DNA of 60,000 bases from the NCBI GenBank assembly GCA_030704615.1, contig CM060734.1, positions 32,940,042 to 33,000,041 of the forward strand, written 5' to 3'. This DNA is from Takakia lepidozioides. Taxonomy: Eukaryota; Streptophyta; Takakiopsida; Takakiales; Takakiaceae. Both the position numbers and the translations under genes were made by a program. Shown here in pieces: positions 1-9,905 of this stretch. Below the pieces are notes generated by a model that ran no database searches, was not told where the DNA came from, and saw only the letters and a list, made by a program, of their open reading frames with translations. The first letter of the stretch is position 1. Each line of letters begins with the position of its first letter.

Positions 1-171
1 CACCCACAGAACAACTGGAGATCCGATCGTCGCATTACCAACTTAAGTACCTTGAGTGTGTGCCACTCACTTATGCCCTCGCCATGTGATCCTGCCTCTC
101 TCCCCCAGTGGATCGCCTCCCTATCCAAACTGGGCCGAGACGCCAAAAAAACAGCCTATACCATCACTTAG

Positions 172-690
172 CACAAAGCCACTGCCAATCACAAAAAATT
201 TGTCGCTTCTTTTAGCAAATTAGTACATTTGTGGGCGTTTTGCACTACACATAAGGTAACCACTCGACACACCCCCTTTTCATTGGTCTACGGGGTGGAG
301 TCCATTATGCCCATCGAAATAGAGATTCCCTCATTGCGACTAGCCATCACCGAGAGATTGGCAACATCCGAGTCCCTGAAAGAACGACTCGAGATGTTGG
401 AGGGGTTAGACGAGCTTCGGCAAGTAGCAGCTCAACACATTGAGGCCGTCTAGCAAAGGAGGAAGGCTCGGTTTGACCTGAAGCGCAAAAAGAGGATTTT
501 TGATCTATGAGATCTGGTATTATTGTTCGACAGTCGGAACGAGGAATTCAAAGCCAAGTTCGACTCATACTGCATGGGGCCCTATCTTGTCAAGACAGTC
601 TTTGACAATGGCTCATTACAATTGGAGACATTGAGGGGAGTGGAGTTCCCCAATCTAGTGAACGGTGTCACTACTACATGTGAGTTCCTT
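172..690 (+). pseudogene. Ty3/gypsy integrase C-terminal remnant
   Basis: Translation gives THKVTTRHTPFSLVYGVES followed by a region ending near QVAAQHIEAV, the usual end of the integrase core in plant Ty3/gypsy pol (known pattern: T-x-x-T-P-F-x-L-V-Y-G, then a Leu/Arg-rich helix). A stop codon follows at 451. The same frame then reads on through RRKARFDLKRKKRIFDL, another stop, and DLVLLFDSRNEEFKAKFDSY, the integrase C-terminal (GPY/F-like) region including GPYLVKT. Several in-frame stops make it a dead fragment. The sequence upstream of 172 (also broken by stops) does not read clearly as integrase core. It is not the same subfamily as the element at 49483-58528: the motif wording differs clearly. 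Confidence 0.8.
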
Positions 691-834
691 TAACCAATGA
701 GAGTTCCCCCCATTAAGGGAAAGGTGCTAAGGGAGATCTTAGTGGCCTTTGCCCTGTCGAGAGAGATCTTTAGGATTTCTACCCGGTTTTTCGGAAGGAA
801 ATGTTGGTACTTCCTATCCATGACTCATTGGATG

Positions 835-1092
835 TTGGAGCTCCATAACAGGTGGAGTGCGGGGAAACTAAGTTGCAATCATCCAATGAAACTTCTCCAC
901 TGGGGAGAAGTCAATAGGACTCTTACCCATTAGGTTGTTATACACCCTTTATTGGAGTTCCAAGGTAGATCTTGGGATGCGGGGCAACGTCGTTGCAGTA
1001 AGAGGTGATTTGTTCTCCACTTATGTTTTGGGTAGTTATTGGAATTCACAAGGAAAGACCTTGGGATGCGGGGCACATAGATTGCAGTAATC
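835..1092. repeat. three degenerate direct repeats of about 50-55 bp
   Basis: Units near 835-888, 952-1003 and 1038-1092 share a TTGGA(G/A)TTC start, a GATGCGGGGCA core and a TTGCAGTAA-like end. They lie just downstream of the gypsy integrase remnant, so they may be part of its 3' untranslated region or LTR. That link is inference. From 1093 to 1570 no gene is recognised; the overlapping short frames there show no domain. Confidence 0.5.
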
Positions 1093-1861
1093 TAACCCAC
1101 ATTATAGAATTAGAAATTTGTTAATATGGCATAAGCTATGAAAGCTATGACCATCCAATTGCCAATGTAGAAGACTTCATACATCTGCATTACTAATCAC
1201 GTGTTGTGAGTTTCTCTATTTTTCTTCTTCACCAAGTGAAGAACTACAGGTGCAGGAATGAGAACAATGGGATGGCTAATATATGCACTCTTGTTCAATG
1301 CACACTGTCGATCATTACTTCTTTTTTTATCACAGAATATATCTGTGTTTGCTCAACACATATCTCGAGAAAAAGTATGTGTTTGCTGCATCAAACACTC
1401 TGTAGTATACTGATGCTTCCTGCATGGAGCACAGCGACTTCCCGCACGGGGATTCTAACCTTAAACCTTTTTTCATTTTCACCTTGCCCCGCTGCAACAT
1501 TCCTCGAAGAGAGAGAAAAGTCAGAAACAGTGAGGGGATAAAAGGTGAGTTGTAGAGCAGTGGTTGCTGCCCTAGTTGCAAATTTGGACGTGACGTGGCA
1601 TTGACGCGTCAGCGTCACGTCCGACGTCAGCGACGGATGTGCGTCACGTCACGTCCTAAACTGACGTTACTGTACAGAAATATGTTTATTTTTTTATTTT
1701 ACTATTGACTATTTACTATGAAAACCGACGTGACAACTGATGTGGCATCATTACATGGACTTCATTAATTATCTGTAAAATTCATATATTATGATTTATA
1801 TTGTCAATCATGCGACCGTTAGCAAAGGTTAGTCGGACAATTTTTATTTATTTTTAAATAG

Positions 1862-2300
1862 ACGACCACCAGAAGGGGGTGGTCGCATATTCTTTCTTAT
1901 TTTTTAAATAGGTGCGACCACCAGCAGGTGGTGGTCGCACCATTTTTATTTTTTTTAATAGGTGCGACCACAAGCAGAGGGTGGTCACACATTTTTTCTT
2001 TTTTTTAAATTGGGTGCGACCACCAGCAGGTGGTGGTCGCAACTTTTTCATTTTTTTTAAATAGGTACGACCACCAGCAGGGGCTGGTCGCACATTTTTA
2101 ATTATTTTTTAAATGGGTGCGACCACCAGCCGGTGGTGGTCGCAGACTTTTTCTTTTTTGTTATTAGGTGCAACCGCTTATGGGGGGTCGCAAATTTTCG
2201 TTTTGTTTTTAAAAAGGTGCGACCACCAGCAGGGGGGGGGTCGCAACATTTTTTTTGTTTTGTTATTAGTTGCGACCACCCATAGGTGCGACCACTCCCT
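1862..2300. repeat. hairpin array, GCGACCACC inverted-repeat units, period about 51 bp
   Basis: About nine units of GCGACCACC, a short AGCAGG-like loop, and GGTGGTCGC are separated by about 25 bp of T/A-rich low-complexity sequence. Each unit can fold on itself. Arms are conserved while loops vary (AGCAGG, AGAAGG, AGCCGG). The last units, near 2170-2290, have decayed arms. The related array at 30865-31420 is in the opposite orientation. Confidence 0.9.
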
Positions 2301-2360
2301 GGACACGTGGCGAGGCGTGAATGGGCAGCAGAGGCGGTCGCGCCAGGCCTCTCCAGGCAG

Positions 2361-2368
2361 TATATAAG
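2361..2368 (+). promoter_or_regulatory. TATA box of the first hAT element
   Basis: TATATAAG follows the hairpin array by about 70 bp and is embedded in a GC-rich context. The second hAT element has TATATAAG on its minus strand at 30812-30805, again between array and transposase. The shared placement argues that this is the transposase core promoter rather than chance. Confidence 0.6.
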
Positions 2369-2499
2369 GGCCTACCCCTCATTCCCAACCCGCGTTCCAT
2401 GCTCTAGGCTCGTGGATACTTAGAAAACATATGGTGTGGCGGGAGACAAAAAAAAAGCCCAAAAGGAGGCCAAGTCCCAACCCTCTGTTCAAGGCTACC

Positions 2500-2909
2500 C
2501 TAATGGGCAACCCTATATTTTGAATTTTGCACTTTGATCATTGATGTATGAACTTACCCAATGGATGAATATATTCGTGTATGTGCCTTCAAAATGACAC
2601 GTGTAGTGATGCAGTCATATAACTAGAGCTGCGAAACCATATTCAGTCATGAAGTCATACGATTCTAGGAAAATTCATCCACGTGTAGTCCTCCATATGA
2701 CGCGAGTCATATAAGCCATCCCTGTCATCGTGGTCAACAATGTTTGACCAATGCTCCCTACCTTTCCGGAGTCATGTAGTGATATCCATTACTACAGAGT
2801 GATAAAACTATGACTGCAATGCATTTCAGCGTTCTGTAGTCGTGTACCTAGTGCCGTTTTTATGACTCCGCAAACGCCGTAGTCCTAAAAACGCTCATCT
2901 CTTGTAGTG
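2500..2909 (-). mobile_element. CACTA element terminus (orphan end)
   Basis: Read on the minus strand from 2909 the sequence is CACTACAAGAGATGAGCG followed by TTTTTAGGACT. That is a CACTA-type terminal inverted repeat, and it matches the left end at 35397 at 27 of 29 positions. Internal to it are scattered AGTCATA, GACTGCA and TAGTCG words, the usual subterminal repeat style of CACTA elements. The element extends to lower coordinates, and its inner part is lost against the hAT fragment. Flanking bases after 2909 are ACG, which do not match the GAT before 35397, so the two ends are not one element. Confidence 0.75.
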
Positions 2910-2914
2910 ACGAC

Positions 2915-3840
2915 TAGTGGCAGTGGAGTGTCATCCATGGCAGTGTTACACTCACAGACATTTGCCATGTGGGTTGGCTGTGGGGTGTCACCCCTACTAG
3001 TGTAACCCATGTCAATGTCACTCTCAACGGAAGTTGCAGTGTTCACGGGCAATGGTGTGTCACCCACGGCAATGTCCCTCACGGCAGTGTCAGCCACACC
3101 GGTATCCGCAGTGTCACCCTGAGGTGCAATGTAACCCTCCTTCCCTGTTGCTCCTCTCTGCGCAATGTCACCCTTGGTTTTAGGGCCTCCTCCCCTTGCA
3201 GTGTCACCCTCCGCATCAATGTGACCCACGAAGGCTTGGTGACTGTCTGTCTGTTCAATCCCCCAGATAATGTCAACCTCAATACTGACCACCTCCTCCA
3301 ATGTGACATGTTGTGGCGCGAAATGACTTGGATCTTCGGTCTGCATCGTTCGAACAGTGTCATTCTGAGAGAGGTTGACCACATGATCCTCACAAATACT
3401 TACATTGATGCATGGAGGGTTCAATTCAGCATCTCCACATTCAAAGTCATACACAGACTTTGGGTCAAGTGGGTCCCCGGTTCCGCGGCTAAGACCGAGG
3501 AAATGAATGAGTGGAGCTGGTTCTGTGGTTCTTTGATTAAGACCTCCAAAAGAAATGACTGGGGTTGCGGACAAAGAGGTTCGCACTTGGGGTGTTCCAC
3601 CTTGATGTATCATCTTCAGTATCAGTATCAGAATTCACAGGCAAATCCCGCGGCAAGTCTGCTAGGTTCACCCCTAAGTGCAGCTAGGTTGAGTACAATT
3701 CACCAACATGCGACAAAGATACAACGGCAGATTGACTTGGAATGATGTCCTCGTCATGTACATCATCGCTTTGTGGGGCGGAAATTGAATGAAGACGAGG
3801 TTCAACATCTCCTCATCTTCCATTTCCACAGCCTGTAACA
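2915..3840 (-). pseudogene. 3' part of an unrecognised degenerate gene, repeat-rich
   Basis: A 242-codon open frame (3613 to 2885) carries ordinary-looking sequence first (for example DFECGDAELNPPC and EEVVSIEVDIIWG). It then dissolves into GDTA/DTAVGDT-like peptide repeats, which simply translate the GTGTCACCC/GTGTAACCC DNA words underneath. Upstream, 3614-3840, another frame reads SDDVHDEDIIPSQSAVV and NSDTDTEDDTSRW with one stop between, an acidic tail style common at the C-termini of DNA transposases in this window. No known domain is seen. It probably belongs with the fragments at 4310-6206; the splice structure is uncertain. Confidence 0.35.
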
Positions 3841-4309
3841 CAGAGGGCCATCACTCGTCTGCGCGCCCCCTGTATCGCATTGTGGAGGGGCCCCATACAC
3901 AACTTTGTGAAGCTCACGTTGAGCCTCAAAAAGGTTTTTGAACGCATTGGCGATTTGATTGGTCATGAGCTCGGACTCATCTGCATCGGGGAAAAGACAA
4001 AGGTTTTTAGTCGTGGAACAAGGTTTTTGAAAGAGCAAGGGTTACACTATGTAAGGGTTACACTGACTAGGACAAGACAGTGGTTCGGGTTACACGATGT
4101 GGGTTACACCACCCTATTAGAGACAGTAGTTTGCAATGGGTTACACTACCTGGGTTACACTAGTGAGATTACACAACGAGAGGGTAACACATCCAGGGTA
4201 ACACAGTGAGGGGTAACATTAGGGGTACACTGATTACAAGGTTACACACAACGAGGGTTACACGACAAGAGGGGTGACAGTGGATGGAGTAACACTTACG
4301 GAGATACCA

Positions 4310-5548
4310 AGGCACTACAGACCCAAGGTCTCTCATATACTGGATGCCCAAACGCGCATTGAAGTCCATTTCTGTTGGTGATTCGCTGAAGAGGCCACAA
4401 CACCAAAGCTGGAAAGTGATGGGCGGCTTGCCTTGCAAAACTGTATAGCTCCGTTGATCTTAACTGACCTGTCACCCCACTCTTCTGTACTCAAACTCAA
4501 TCTTAAGTCCTCGAGCTCAAAATCCAAGGTCGCGATTTCGTCACTAGGTTGTGCAAAGTATATCAGACTAAAGCCGTAATACTCATTGACCAGGTCCTTC
4601 ACCTTTGATCTTACATCGTTGTGGGCCAGAATTCTCAAAAGGAGTGGTGACGGTCCAATGTGCGGTTTGGTGAGATTCTTCATTTAGCTGATCAATCCTT
4701 CCGCAAAACCGCGAGTGAATTCCAACGGATCTGGAACAACCAAACCTTCGATTCCATCTACAGTAATAGTGATGACAAGAGGATTTGAAGTTCTGGCATC
4801 GTCAAGGTCGATATTGCCAACAGCTGGTTCGTCCATCGTATCATCATCATGTGAGGCTTGGCTCTCTCGATGGACTCGTGTAAGTCTCTCACCTTTTTTC
4901 TTTTTCTGCTTTGGCATGCAGGATGCCCAATGCTCTTCAAATACTCCTTCATCCGATTCAATTCCTCTATCATTAACGGACCATGATCCGGCTGGGCTGT
5001 AAACGCCTTGTGGGCAGCAACAACATTGTCCATATCATCGCTTCTAAGATGATGTCGAGCTCCCTGCGCAATACAACGTGAGGGGTTACACCAGAGAAAA
5101 GGGTTACAACACAAGGGGTTATACATGAAAAAATGTTACAAGGAAGGTAGGCTACACGACAGATGGATTTATGTATAAGGGTGTACAAGGCAAGTGGGTT
5201 ACACGGCACATAGATTGAAACAAGGGTTACACAGAGGTGGGTTACACACCATAGGGATTTTAAAAAGGGATTCACTATAGGTGGGTTACACTCTGGGTTA
5301 CACGCCACATGAGAGACAGGGGGGGTAACACAAAGGGTTACACGGATAGATAATAGCCCGAAATTTGAAAAACAGAGAAACGGCAGGGAATCCAATTGCA
5401 ACTTGATTGTCCGTCGATAGAACCCAACTTGACTTTGCAGTTGTCGCATGGACTGCGCCCTCGCCTCGCGCAACAAATTCTTGGAATGCCGGCCAAAACC
5501 CCTTCTCATTGACATTCGGAAATGGGAACTGAGGAATAAGGCCATGCG
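4310..5548 (-). pseudogene. middle exons of the same unrecognised gene
   Basis: Minus-strand coding-like blocks: 5548-5380 (RHSKNLLREARAQSMRQLQS, basic helix), 5065-4925 (starting after a good acceptor TTGCGCAG: RSDDMDNVVAAHKAFTAQ), 4917-4684 (acidic, DDDTMDEPAVGNIDLDDA) and 4683-4310 (DLVNEYYGFSLIYFAQPSDE). The last ends at a perfect donor CTCC|GTAAGTG near 4304. A one-base lesion near 4440 shifts the frame: the continuation FQLWCCGLFSESPTEMDF is in the next frame. Two putative introns (about 4304-4030 and 5345-5072) are packed with GGGTTACAC words. I do not recognise the protein. Its place beside a BED-like N-terminus suggests a DNA-transposon gene, which is inference. Confidence 0.35.
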
Positions 5549-5573
5549 GTAGCAGAAGGATTGAGCCTGCAGT

Positions 5574-6206
5574 TCACTTTCGTAAGATGAACCTTGAGCT
5601 CCGGTTTCCCCGGTTTCCAATGTTGATTTTCTTTGCAATAGGGACAGGTAAAGGCGGGCTCAATCGCCGCTTGTCTCTCTCAGTAGGAACTTGCTGAACA
5701 GAAGGACCAGGGACAGAAACAGCAGGAGCAGCAGAAGATGGAACCTTTGTAGCAGAAGTAGTCGAAGAAGGTACAACAGCAGGCACTTCAATAGGATCTG
5801 CAATCTCACCCAAAGCCACCATATTTTGCAGAATCCATGCATGATATGCATCAACAGAAGAAGCTGGAACAGAATTCACCACATTTTCAACAGCCATGGC
5901 ATGCTTGAGCTCCGCATCAAGAAACGGTTTTGTTCCTTTCGGTCTGGCCATACATGCGGCCGTTCCATCGACAGTATGCCGATTCAATCTGCTCTTATCT
6001 ACCTTTACTTTCCCATAGTAAAGACATTTGAACTTAGGCCGGCCCTTTGCTCCCTCCACCTTGGCCTCTCTACACTTGGTGTGGCAGTACACGATCATTG
6101 TAGCATGCTCATGCTCAGTGTACCAGAAGCGAACTCGTTCGCCATCCCTCTTCAAGTGATCAAATGGAACAGTAGCCTCTCCAGGGAACAGATAGCAATC
6201 AGCCAT
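5574..6206 (-). CDS. N-terminal exon with BED-like zinc finger, function unknown
   Basis: The start is placed at the ATG at 6206 (MADCYLFPGEATVPFDHLKR); the upstream part of the open frame is a hydrophobic run with no support. Residues of about 45-90 contain YCHTKC, FKCLYYGKVK and RLNRHTVDGTAAC. This resembles a BED finger (known form: C-x2-C, then spaced H and C) with the second Cys of one pair replaced by Tyr. The rest is Ala/Val/Pro/Ser-rich linker (PAVVPSSTTSATKVPSSAAP) and basic sequence. The frame ends near 5574, but the neighbouring frame continues with better coding character (TLETGETGAQGSSYESELQA), so a frameshift or splice near 5640 is likely. A DNA-transposon protein is the best guess. 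Confidence 0.4.
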   Translation of the reverse strand: MADCYLFPGEATVPFDHLKRDGERVRFWYTEHEHATMIVYCHTKCREAKVEGAKGRPKFKCLYYGKVKVDKSRLNRHTVDGTAACMARPKGTKPFLDAELKHAMAVENVVNSVPASSVDAYHAWILQNMVALGEIADPIEVPAVVPSSTTSATKVPSSAAPAVSVPGPSVQQVPTERDKRRLSPPLPVPIAKKINIGNRGNRSSRFILRK

Positions 6207-6869
6207 GGAAAAAGAAAAAGCTGACAGAAGAGAAGAGAAGAGCAGCAGGGAGTGCATGAAGAATAGGAAAGGGCTGCGAGAAGGGAAAAACTGAACAATG
6301 ATCAAAGAACGAAGAATGAAGCTAGCTAGATGTCACCCGTAAGGCATGTCGGTTAAGCGAAAGACGGCGGTTCATCAAAATCCGGCGGCTTGCAATCAAT
6401 TACATCCGCACTGACTTGCAATCCCGGTGTCACTCGGAATAGCGGGGTGTAACCCGTAACCCTAAACCTGTGAGCGCGACAAACCGGCCGTTACCCGCAT
6501 GCGAGACACGTCGAGTGTAACCCTCCGTCATGTACCCATATATGATGTAACCCTTCATCACAACCTCATGTACTCCTAGTCTATGTGACTCCCGAACACA
6601 ACATCCATGTAACATATCAAACCATTAGTATGCAACCTCCAGGTAAACATGGTCAATGTAACGCCCCACCCATGTAACCCTAGCCTATGTGGCTCCGTGA
6701 GCGCAACACCCATGTAACCCATCAAACATGTAAACTCCATCTAAACCTCCATTACTAAACCGTCTACCAAGCCACCATGTATTGAGAAAGAAAACACCGT
6801 GTAACCCCCTGTGTGTAACCATAGCACACGTGACGTAGTCATATAAACCATTAGACATGTAACCGGCTG

Positions 6870-7400
6870 ACAGTGCTTGCAGAACACGTAGGATTCGATA
6901 CGTATTGCATCCAGAATAGCGATGAGTAGGCTGCCCCGGCTAGTGTGTGAACAAAAGATACACGAGAGGAGAATGAATGGGCACCCCGTCAAATGAGCGG
7001 CTGCTTGCATGGCTAGACTGAAAGAAACAAAACCCTTTCCTAATGCAGATCTCAGAAATACCATAGCCATCGGGGACGGTGACAAAACAACAAGAATGAC
7101 ATTGTGAAAGAAAAAGGATAGAGCCAACCGTATCAATCGTAGAGAAAACCGTAGTAATAGATTTGCCGGATAGCTGCGCAGAAAGCGTTGTCTTGTATGT
7201 TGCTGGGAGGACGATACTGAACTGAATGAACTATAATCTGTCGCATTGTGAAGCCGATTGGGCGCCACGGGAATTGCAGAAAGCTAATGCCCCAAAGCAA
7301 AAAAACGAGCGAGCTAGGAACCTGAAAAACGGATGGAGAGAGCAAATTAGGGTTTCGGCCTCCATTTCAACCTCCATTCGGCCGTCAGATAGTTTACACG
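6870..7400. other. unique spacer between opposed GGTTACA clusters
   Basis: This block separates the complement-orientation cluster (6425-6870) from the forward array (7400 onward). It holds a TTAGGGTTT word at 7348, which resembles a telo-box found in plant promoters. On the minus strand it sits upstream of the BED-like gene start at 6206, so it could be its promoter region. No conserved coding sequence is visible. Confidence 0.3.
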
Positions 7401-9905
7401 TGTATGGTGTACACGAGGCGGAGTTACAGGGGCTGATGTGCAGGGGGTTACATGGGCGTGGGTTACATGGATGATGGAGTTACAGTGGAGTTACACTTGA
7501 GTTACATTGGAGTTACATGTGGTGGGGGTTACATAATGCGGGGTTACATGGAATGATGGTTACACTAGGCGGACTTACAAATGGTTACATGGGGATGAGA
7601 GGATACCGAGGGTTACATGGGGTACGGAGGGTTACATGGTGTTACAACAGATGACACAGAGGGTTACATGGGATTACAACCCTTACATGGGGTACAAAGG
7701 GTTATATGGGTTAAAGAGGGTTACAGAGGGTTACAGCAGGTTACATGATGCGGGTTACATGGAGTTAGGATTACATGGTGGTGAGGGTTATACCCGGCGG
7801 AGTTACAAAGGGTTACAAAGGGTTACATGGGATGAGGGTTACACTCGGCTGACTTACAGAGGGTTACATGGGGGTGAGGGTTACACCCGGCGGAGTTATA
7901 GGGGGTTACATAGGGTTACATAAGGTTGAGGGTTACACCCGGCGGAGTTCCAAGGGGTACATGAATTACTTAGGGTTACATCGTGCAAACCCTCTGTACA
8001 TGGGTCACATAGGGTTACAGAGGGTTACTTGGGGTGAGGGTTACACTCGGCGGATTTACAGAGGGTTATATGGGGGTGAGGGTTACATGCGGCGGAGTTA
8101 CAGGGGGTTACATAGGGTTGAGAGTTACAGAGGGTACATGAGTTACTTAGGATTACATGGGATACAGAGGGTTACAGATAGTTACTTGGGGTGAGGGTTA
8201 TACTCGGCGGACCTACAGAGGGTTACATGAGGGTGAGGGTTATACCTGGCGGAGGTAAAGGGGATTATATGATACGGGTTTGCATTGGGGTTACACGATG
8301 TGGGTTTCATATGATGGGGTTACCTGGGATTACATTATGGGAGGGTTACATTATGTGGGGTTACAATGAGAGAAGATTACAAGGGAAAGGGGTTACAATG
8401 AGAGAAGGTTACAAGGGAAACGGGTTACACGACGTTGAGGATTACATTGATTACATATAGTGACGATTATAGGGTTACATAGGGATGAGGGTTACATGGG
8501 TTACATATGGCGAGGGTTACACCCGGGAAACCCTCACCCCAATGTAACCCATGCAACCCATATGGTGAGGGTTACACCCGGCGGAGTTACAGAGGGTTAC
8601 ATATGGTGGGGGTTACATGGGATCACATAATGGGAGGGTTACATGATGCGGGATAACATGGAATGAGGGTTAAACCCTGTGGAATAACAGAGGGTTACAT
8701 GGATTACAAACGGTTACAGAGGGTCATGGGGTTACATGGGTTACAAAGGATTACATGGAGTGAGGGTTACATAGGGGTGAGGGTGACATTCTGCGGTGTT
8801 ACAGAGGGTTACATGGTGGTGAGGGTTACAGAGGGTCATAGAGGGTTACATGGGTTACATGGGTTACAAAGGGACGACTTGGGTTACACTCTGTGGTGTT
8901 ACAGAGGGTTAGATGGATTATAGAGGGTTATAGAGGGTTACAACAGGTTATATGGGTCACATGGGTTACAGAGGGTTAAAGAGGGTTACATGGATTACAG
9001 AGGGTTATATGGTGGTGAGGGTTACACTCGGCGGAGTTACAGAGGATTACATGGGGTACAGATGGTTACATGGGTCACAGAGGGTGACAAAGGGTGACAT
9101 AGGTTATAGAGGGTTACAAAGGGTCATAGAGGGTTACATGGGTCACAGAGGGTCATAGAGGGTTATAGAGGGTCACATAGGGTTACATGGGTTACAATGA
9201 GTTATATGGGTTACATGGATTACAGAGGGTTACATGGAGTTAGGGTTACACAGGAGTGAGGGTGACACTCTGCGGTGTTCCAAAGGGTTACATGGGTTAC
9301 ATGGAGTGAGGGTTACATAGGGGTAAGGGTGACACTCTACTGTGTTCAGAGGTAACATGGAGTGAGGGTTACATAGGGGTGAGAGTGACACTCTCCGGTG
9401 ACACTCTACAGAGGGTTAAAGAGGGTTACATAGGGGTGAGGGTGACACTCTGCGGTGACACTCTACAGAGGGTTACAGAGGGTTGCAGAGGGTTACATGG
9501 ATTACAGAGGGTTACATGGTGGTGAGGGTTACAGAGGGTCACAGAGGGTTACATGGGTTACAGAGGTTACATAGGGGTGAGGGGGACACTCTGCGGTGAC
9601 TCTACAGAGGGTTACAGAGGGTTACATGGTGGTGAGGGTCACATAGGGTCACATGGGTTACAACGGGTTATATGGGTTACGTGGATTACAAAGGGTTACA
9701 TGGTTTATAGAGGGTTACATAGGGGTGAGGGGGACACTCTGCGGTGACACTCTACAGAGGGTTACATGGGTTACAGAGGGTTACATGGTGATGAGGGTTA
9801 CACTCGACGGAGTTACATAGGGTTACATGGGGGTGAGGGTTACACCCGGGGGGGGGGTTACAGGGGCTCACGTGGAGGGGGTTACAAGGGGTGTGGGTTA
9901 CAGGG
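7400..9905 (+). repeat. 2.5 kb array of GGGTTACA[TG] words
   Basis: Well over a hundred copies of GGGTTACATGG, GGGTTACAGAG and GGGTGACA-type words follow each other at mostly 12-15 bp. Higher-order units include GAGGGTTACACCCGGCGGAG (around 7790-8200) and TGAGGGTGACACTCTGCGGT (around 8780-9760). The pattern is a decayed minisatellite with nested periods. All open frames here (peptides rich in GYMG, GLHG, GEGYTRRS) are translations of the repeat. A short reverse patch near 8525-8570 (ACCCTCACCCCAATGTAACC) can pair with the surrounding forward repeats. Confidence 0.9.

Larger units (their letters stand above)
1571..2450 (+). mobile_element. hAT element 5' end (terminus, hairpin array, promoter)
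   Basis: The stretch begins near 1571 with CCTAGTTGCAAATTTGG, followed by a GACGTGACGT-rich segment. This matches the reverse complement of the terminus at 31570-31642, which flanks a clear hAT transposase gene. Next come about nine hairpin units (1862-2300) and a TATA box, in the same order as in the second element (terminus, array, TATA, transposase). No BED or dimerisation coding sequence follows, so this copy is truncated or non-autonomous. It runs into a CACTA end around 2500. The exact inner boundary is not visible. Confidence 0.65.
2940..6870. repeat. scattered GTGTAACCC / GGGTTACAC word clusters
   Basis: Clusters of the octamer-like word GGGTTACA or its complement occur at about 2940-3420 (complement, often GTGTCACCC), 4030-4310 (forward), 5070-5350 (forward) and 6425-6870 (complement, TGTAACCC). 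Spacing is irregular at about 12-30 bp, and each cluster drifts (GGGGTAACA, GGGTGACA). They occupy the putative introns and flanks of the minus-strand gene. They are the same word family as the long array at 7400-9905. Confidence 0.8.

Noticed and set aside
1206-1618. Overlapping open frames on both strands between the gypsy remnant and the hAT end.
   Set aside because: No domain, no splice-site support, and they run across the hAT terminus.
1862-2300. CRISPR-like geometry: 26-bp palindromic repeats with spacers of about 25 bp.
   Set aside because: Spacers are T/A-rich low-complexity and resemble each other, the sequence is eukaryotic, there are no cas genes, and the array is part of a hAT element end.
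5574-6305. Signal peptide from the upstream start at 6305 (hydrophobic FLFFMHSLLLFSSLL run).
   Set aside because: The run ends directly at a second ATG with coding character (MADCY), and the product has a zinc-finger-like N-terminus, so the upstream part is more likely untranslated.
7400-9905. Several open frames of 60-110 codons (Gly-Tyr-Met and Gly-Leu-His rich).
   Set aside because: They are direct translations of the GGTTACA repeat in frame by chance; frames overlap and no start context or domain is seen.
7400-9905. Interstitial telomere repeat.
   Set aside because: The core word GGGTTACA differs from TTTAGGG and TTAGGG at fixed positions in nearly all copies, and the period is 12-15, not 6-7.
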